From CAYREE01 sp964423225 (GTDB taxonomy: Archaea; Altiarchaeota; Altiarchaeia; IMC4; SCGC-AAA252-I15): DNA of 5,112 nucleotides. The translations under genes and the position numbers were made by a program. The stretch is taken from NCBI GenBank assembly GCA_964423225.1, contig CAYREE010000152.1, positions 1 through 5,112 on the forward strand. Direction: 5' to 3'. Positions 1 to 5,112 of the stretch are shown one piece after another. The notes under the pieces were generated by a model, which saw only the letters and a list, made by a program, of their open reading frames with translations, did not search any database and was not told where the DNA came from. How positions within the stretch are numbered: position 1 is the stretch's first letter; the number at the start of each line of letters is the position of its first letter.

Positions 1-121
1 TTTAGCTATCTCTTCATCTTCAAGCATGGCATTGACATAATAGTCTAATAACTCCTCCTCCGTAACCTTCTTTCCAGGTTTGTCTTTCGCCATTTTTTTT
101 AATGATAATCAAATTTTAATT

Positions 122-3100
122 TTACATTAGATGCTCGTGTCTGATATTATGTACTCTTCTTAACACCATCTGGGCAGTCGCATAATTATCCCTTGTAGCT
201 CGATCAGTTGTGTCTTCAACCATATTATCAAACGCGGTATTAGTAGAATCTGGATTATATGATGATTCAGACTCTCTCCCAGACATGCCATCCGTATCAT
301 AGGTGGTATATCCATCAAATCCTTGACCACCATAAAACCTACCGACTTGTTCTTCTACACTGAATCTTGCAGCATTCGCAAGGTTGGTTTCATCAATACC
401 ACCCTTATCTTGATCTGCATATTTTTCAAGCATATTGTTTCTAACAACCTTTCTGGCAGCTATCTGTTCACTGACATCCTCTCCATAATCGTCTTTTTCC
501 GTTCTGAAGTCAGCATAAAACTCTTCTATCATCAAATCATACTCTTCTTGACCAATCGCTTTAATCAATCTCTTAACCCTCTTTTTCTCATGAGGCTGCA
601 GCCTATCCATTACTTCCCCTTTAATTGTATCAAGTTCACGATTTGCGATACCGTGACGAAGCTCGTGGGTAATATAGTCGTTTCTTAGAGCTCTACCAAA
701 CTCCTGGGTTGACTTTAGATCCTCCTTCCTCGAATAACCCAAATTGACTTTAAGATGAGAGCCAACTCCAACATCAATAACTTTAGCCGGATTTACATCT
801 TTACCATCATAATAGAATTCAATACTATTCAACCTGGCATCCGTCCTATCTAATCTTGTCGCCAGATCCCTACTTCCAATAAGATCTGTGTCAATGATAT
901 TTCTCTCATCCGCATCAAGAGTCCCATCCTCATATTGTTTAATATGATCTGCAATCTGTTCTCCAGTAGCCCCTGATCCAAGGTGTCTCCTAACAGACGC
1001 TCGCAAAGCATATTCTTCAAACACGCCATTATCATACGCTCTTAATACCTCAGCTGATTTCACTGCTACATCATCCTTATCCCCACTATCATTCGGATCA
1101 ACGAATTCCCGGATAATCCGTGTTCTTTCATTGGCTGACACAGCATCAGTAGTCTGACTAACATACCATAAAGTCTCATTAATCTCCTCGGCAGAAAGAC
1201 CTGGCCTGTCAGGTCTATTAGACATTAGATTATCAACATCATTTGGCGATAGATTCATCTTCTCTTTCAATCCGGTTATCTCAGCTATCAATAAGTCTCC
1301 CTGTTCCTCTTGTGATAAGACCGCCCAAGAGGCCATATCATGGACTTTCTCATATTTTTCCTGGGCTGCATTAACAATATCAGCATTGCCCCTAAGTTCG
1401 TTAATACGACGAGTCCTATAAGCATTCTCATAAGCTTTACGATCAACCGCAGATACTGCCACGAATTTTGCGGCTTCATCCTTATCAGCTTGATCTTCGG
1501 ATTCGTCAAGAGTCTTCCACTCTGCTTTAGTAATAGGTCTTACAACATTACCTTTATCATCCATATGGTACATGTAACCATCATCAAGTGATACACTACC
1601 CCGGTTCTCCAATTCTGCAGATACTGGGAATTCCTTCTTTTGCCTGTCCCTGTTCTTCATTGTCTGTTGCCCAAGATGATATTGTTTATCATAGGCGATA
1701 TTAACCTTTCCAGAACCATCTAGTCCCATCGTTGTTAATTGTCTGAGTCTGCCTTCCTCGTCTTTGACATATAAGCCTTGACCTTGGTCCAATGCATCCT
1801 TGACTCCATCAAAGTTCCCTGCAGATACTTCTGTCCTCATCTCTCCTTTTCCATCATATATCTTGTGTCCAAAATCACTCTTGTTGAATTCTGCAGTCAC
1901 TATAATCATCCTGTTCCCTTCAATCACCCAGTTGCTAGTACCGATTAGATTAACCTGGTCGTTACGGAACATTACTGGTGAACTACCATCCTTTTCTTCT
2001 GCAGTTAATGTGTGTATCGCAGTGCTTTTCACACGTCCGCCACCCTCCCTAAGGAAATAATCTTCAAAGTCTACTTCTATACTATCCTCGAACCACCGTT
2101 CTTGATCATCCGGAGTATGAGTTATGGCACTTATCCTCGTTCCATCAGCATCAAGTGTGAACTGCGATGTCTCCGAGATATACTCACCCACATTTGTTGC
2201 GAGTTTATCATGGATCTTATCCCTCTCAGATCCTTCAAGAGATTGCAGTTCTGCTTCAGCATCATCAACACTTATACCTTCCTCCCTTGCCCTTGCCTCC
2301 GCCATCCTATGGATCTTCCTTTTAGCAGCCTCTTCCTCTCTTTTAACCACTTCAATCTTTTCAGAAGCATCAAGATCATCATATTTCACACCAGACCTAA
2401 GCTTATCCAGTATACCATTCCAGGCCCTATCATCCTCCCCCTGTCCTACAAAACCGGCTCCAATCTCATCTAACGCCCTCTTGCTTCCTAGAGCTATCTC
2501 CGGTGCAATCTCTTCCTCAGATTTTTTAACATTTAAGATATATCCAAGCCGGTGTCTATCCACATAGCAACGTCCCTCACGGTCACGATGAATGTATATG
2601 TTAGGAGTCCTCGCCTCGCCCATCGCCTGCTGATGAGAATACCCACCCTTACGAAGAGTCCAATAAAGCTCCTTGTGGAAGGTGAATTCATTGTTTCCAG
2701 CAACCTGAAGATATGAATCCTTCAACTCATAATTCCTCTTCTGCTTATATCCATCCAGCACCATATTAACCTGGCCATCATCAGTTACAACAGCTCCAAC
2801 AATGTTATGCTTGGTTCCTTGAGCATCTTTAAATTGGATGGAAACCCCCTTCTTCAGTGTTCCATCAGCCTCAAAATAACTACTATGTGTAGCTTCACTA
2901 AGCATTGCCGGCCCATCTTTAGTATAGATTGTAAACCGATTTCCAGTCTCTTCATAAGATTGCATATGATCATGACCGAATGTTTCCTCAAAATGTCTCT
3001 GTTCGCTTGCACTTGGTAAGACCTGTGAGAAAGCCTTTGTTTTCTGACATTCAACAACCCATGCTGCCCGATCCTTTATCGAACCATTTACAAATGACTC

Positions 3101-5104
3101 TCTCATCTCGGTTAATAGAGCGTCCTTGGTGACCTGGGTTGAATTCGTTAACTCTGCTTCACCACGATCCCGCCTAGACCTATTGATAAGTTCTAAACCC
3201 CGATCAGTACCTTCAAGTTTTTCAAGAGTGGTTTTTATACCACTTCCCTCATCCTCCATGAGTTGATCATTAGTCTTAGTCTTGTCCTTGCATTTCCCTG
3301 CGAGATCTTTGTGTGTTTCCGCAAAATTTCCTTTCATAGTCTCTCTGCTATTAGACATAATATGCGAATAAAGTTCAGGATTATACTTTTGAATAAGTTC
3401 CCTCTGACGCCTATAGAAGTTATAATCCCTAACACTTTCCTCTGCTAGAATTCCGCTTTGATAACCATAACCTATCCTACCTAGATAATCCCCAAGGTTA
3501 TCTCCAACAGCATCCCTTTCCTGAGTGAGTCTTGCCCTATCCTCATCAGTAGAAGCATTACGAACTTCCTCTGAAAGATGCTCGTATTGAGCCCTCATAG
3601 ATGCGCACCTACCACTCCAACCATTAACAGGATTATACCTTCTTGTCATCTGCCTTAAGCTAAGGCTTGCCATATTTCGTCCAAGCCAATAACCATAAGG
3701 ATGGAACATCGGTGGCAAAAGCTCCGGAGTAACATTGAATAAAATCCGTCCAATAGTCCTCACCGGCATTAAGAAACTAAGTGGTTTCGCAGTGAACAAG
3801 AGCTTTGAAGCACCCTCTTGAAGATCAGTCTTAAACGCTACACTCCTTCCCGGACCTGCAGTACCAAGCCTGAAAAAAGCCCTGCCAATATGCATGATAC
3901 CCTCCCACCCATGCCCGATACGACTTTCAATCTGACTTCTAGGTAATACAATAGCCCATTGATTATCAGCAGGACCCGGAGTCAAAACCTTCTCGGGCTT
4001 CTCCATCCTCGTCACATTATCCTGATGTCCCGGCTCCACCTTACCGTCCTTATCATAACCGGGAGAAGGTACGTCATGTGCTGGAGTCATGGACTCAATG
4101 CTCTGAGGCGTTCCTACACCAGTATCAGTTGAATCAATGTGTTTTACTGCAGGACCACCACCAGGAGATCTAGTCTTTCCAGATTCACTGGCTCCGCCTC
4201 CGCCACTACTTCCACTACCCATCTGAGATGAAGGAGCCCCTTTCATACCAGACCAATGACCCATCGCATCTGACATATTCTCACGATCGCTCATGAAGAC
4301 TCCCGCAATATTACCTAAAAGACCGCCAGAAGGCTTAGATACTCCAGCTCCCTGTGCCGCCCCAGATGATCCAGTAGCACCTGGCGGAAGTACTTTATTG
4401 AAGAATGATCCAACCTTTCCAGTACGCATGTTAGAAGGAACCTTACTGCCCAACCAACCCTTCGCTTCCTGACCACTAGGTATAAGTCCGCTACCCGCCT
4501 GCGGTGCATCAGGCATCATCCATGAAGCCTGAACCGCGGCATTCACCATACCACGAGTTCCTTGACCCATCATTGCTCCACCAACAGCCACAGCACCATA
4601 ATTCTTCCATCTTTCTACCTTAGTGCCTTTACCACTTGCAAGACCTTTCATGCCTCCCGCTGCGATAGCCCCACCAACCCATTTCATTAAAGCCGTCATC
4701 ATAAAAGGCACAACCAAGATCCCAAGGAAACATCCAAAGACCATGAATAATGTAACCCATCTTGTAATGAACATATTCACTAAGTTGTCGTCAGTGCTGA
4801 AATTATTTCCGAAAACCAGTTTTCCAGCAGTGAAATCAACATCAACATCATCAACTACAACAAGACTACCTCTACCCGAGGAAGGCAAGCGGATACCCTG
4901 CTGCATTGGAGCTGTTCCACCTGAAACAGGATCAAGAAGTGGTGATATGATAGCGGGTTTTAAACCACTGACAGAAACATTAGATGGAACAGGATTGGGA
5001 CCCCCACTACCTGCATAACAATTAAAGTCAAGTATTTGGCTATGAAGCATTACAACAGTTATAACAATCATCATTGCCATTACTGGCCCCATAAAAATCC
5101 ACAT
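122..5104 (-). CDS. Giant membrane-anchored protein with C-terminal HExxH (gluzincin-type) metallopeptidase signature; possibly VirB6/TrbL-like; N-terminus probably incomplete
   Basis: An uninterrupted frame of 1660 codons ends in TAA. I do not recognise the whole protein as a named family. Seen: hydrophobic segments at residues 1-20 and 116-140; a loop between them with few basic residues and an acidic VVVDDVDVDF stretch; Lys/Arg-rich sequence after residue 140, which places the remaining 1500 residues in the cytoplasm by the positive-inside rule. Then follow a Gly/Ser/Pro linker (198-380), helical and beta-repeat regions, and HELRH (1480-1484) with EEFYADF (1527-1533). Known: HExxH plus a downstream Glu binds zinc in gluzincin peptidases. 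Inferred: a zinc peptidase domain on a membrane anchor, perhaps part of a type IV secretion-like apparatus. The ATG at 5104 is only the first Met in view. The frame stays open to the edge (Ala-Ile precede it), and the first helix lacks the usual basic N-terminal residues, so the gene probably begins beyond the window. The coding call is very secure; the function is tentative. Confidence 0.93.
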   Translation of the reverse strand: MWIFMGPVMAMMIVITVVMLHSQILDFNCYAGSGGPNPVPSNVSVSGLKPAIISPLLDPVSGGTAPMQQGIRLPSSGRGSLVVVDDVDVDFTAGKLVFGNNFSTDDNLVNMFITRWVTLFMVFGCFLGILVVPFMMTALMKWVGGAIAAGGMKGLASGKGTKVERWKNYGAVAVGGAMMGQGTRGMVNAAVQASWMMPDAPQAGSGLIPSGQEAKGWLGSKVPSNMRTGKVGSFFNKVLPPGATGSSGAAQGAGVSKPSGGLLGNIAGVFMSDRENMSDAMGHWSGMKGAPSSQMGSGSSGGGGASESGKTRSPGGGPAVKHIDSTDTGVGTPQSIESMTPAHDVPSPGYDKDGKVEPGHQDNVTRMEKPEKVLTPGPADNQWAIVLPRSQIESRIGHGWEGIMHIGRAFFRLGTAGPGRSVAFKTDLQEGASKLLFTAKPLSFLMPVRTIGRILFNVTPELLPPMFHPYGYWLGRNMASLSLRQMTRRYNPVNGWSGRCASMRAQYEHLSEEVRNASTDEDRARLTQERDAVGDNLGDYLGRIGYGYQSGILAEESVRDYNFYRRQRELIQKYNPELYSHIMSNSRETMKGNFAETHKDLAGKCKDKTKTNDQLMEDEGSGIKTTLEKLEGTDRGLELINRSRRDRGEAELTNSTQVTKDALLTEMRESFVNGSIKDRAAWVVECQKTKAFSQVLPSASEQRHFEETFGHDHMQSYEETGNRFTIYTKDGPAMLSEATHSSYFEADGTLKKGVSIQFKDAQGTKHNIVGAVVTDDGQVNMVLDGYKQKRNYELKDSYLQVAGNNEFTFHKELYWTLRKGGYSHQQAMGEARTPNIYIHRDREGRCYVDRHRLGYILNVKKSEEEIAPEIALGSKRALDEIGAGFVGQGEDDRAWNGILDKLRSGVKYDDLDASEKIEVVKREEEAAKRKIHRMAEARAREEGISVDDAEAELQSLEGSERDKIHDKLATNVGEYISETSQFTLDADGTRISAITHTPDDQERWFEDSIEVDFEDYFLREGGGRVKSTAIHTLTAEEKDGSSPVMFRNDQVNLIGTSNWVIEGNRMIIVTAEFNKSDFGHKIYDGKGEMRTEVSAGNFDGVKDALDQGQGLYVKDEEGRLRQLTTMGLDGSGKVNIAYDKQYHLGQQTMKNRDRQKKEFPVSAELENRGSVSLDDGYMYHMDDKGNVVRPITKAEWKTLDESEDQADKDEAAKFVAVSAVDRKAYENAYRTRRINELRGNADIVNAAQEKYEKVHDMASWAVLSQEEQGDLLIAEITGLKEKMNLSPNDVDNLMSNRPDRPGLSAEEINETLWYVSQTTDAVSANERTRIIREFVDPNDSGDKDDVAVKSAEVLRAYDNGVFEEYALRASVRRHLGSGATGEQIADHIKQYEDGTLDADERNIIDTDLIGSRDLATRLDRTDARLNSIEFYYDGKDVNPAKVIDVGVGSHLKVNLGYSRKEDLKSTQEFGRALRNDYITHELRHGIANRELDTIKGEVMDRLQPHEKKRVKRLIKAIGQEEYDLMIEEFYADFRTEKDDYGEDVSEQIAARKVVRNNMLEKYADQDKGGIDETNLANAARFSVEEQVGRFYGGQGFDGYTTYDTDGMSGRESESSYNPDSTNTAFDNMVEDTTDRATRDNYATAQMVLRRVHNIRHEHLM

Positions 5105-5112
5105 AATAGCAC

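Overview
The window is almost entirely one minus-strand gene. A single reading frame of at least 1660 codons (5104 to 122) encodes a giant, mostly soluble protein tethered to the membrane near its N-terminus. It is followed after 28 bases by the first 31 codons of a second minus-strand gene that runs off the left edge. No RNA gene, mobile element, CRISPR array, terminator or plus-strand gene can be supported.

Layout of the large protein, read right to left. There are two hydrophobic segments (about residues 1-20 and 116-140) separated by a roughly 95-residue loop predicted to lie outside the cell. A Gly/Ser/Pro-rich linker follows (about 198-380). Next come a hydrophobic-amphipathic patch (about 400-480), a helical charged region (about 500-690), and a beta-rich region with degenerate repeats (about 704-790 and 980-1195) interrupted by a charged helical segment (about 911-968). 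A mainly helical stretch (about 1195-1420) leads to a C-terminal segment carrying HELRH at 1480-1484 and EEFYADF at 1527-1533. The last two together form the zinc-binding signature of a gluzincin metallopeptidase. The large frame is open to the right edge, and its first visible residues are already inside a membrane segment with no basic residue before it. The true start is therefore probably outside the window.

Organism. Neither visible gene gives a species. Frequent AGA/AGG arginine codons, an AT-rich spacer, a second gene with no Shine-Dalgarno sequence before its ATG, and a giant membrane-anchored protein would fit a Candidate Phyla Radiation (Patescibacteria) genome. This is a weak inference, and a DPANN archaeon or another uncultured lineage is not excluded.

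Function. The end of the membrane part, a hydrophobic helix followed by a Gly-rich, basic stretch and a long low-complexity tail, loosely resembles the C-terminal part of VirB6/TrbL inner-membrane proteins of type IV secretion systems. This is a hypothesis, because the diagnostic multi-helix core would lie upstream of the window. If it holds, the gene would be a secretion-channel-like protein carrying a very long extension that ends in a probable zinc peptidase. The two genes are close and co-directional with no terminator between them, so they are probably cotranscribed.
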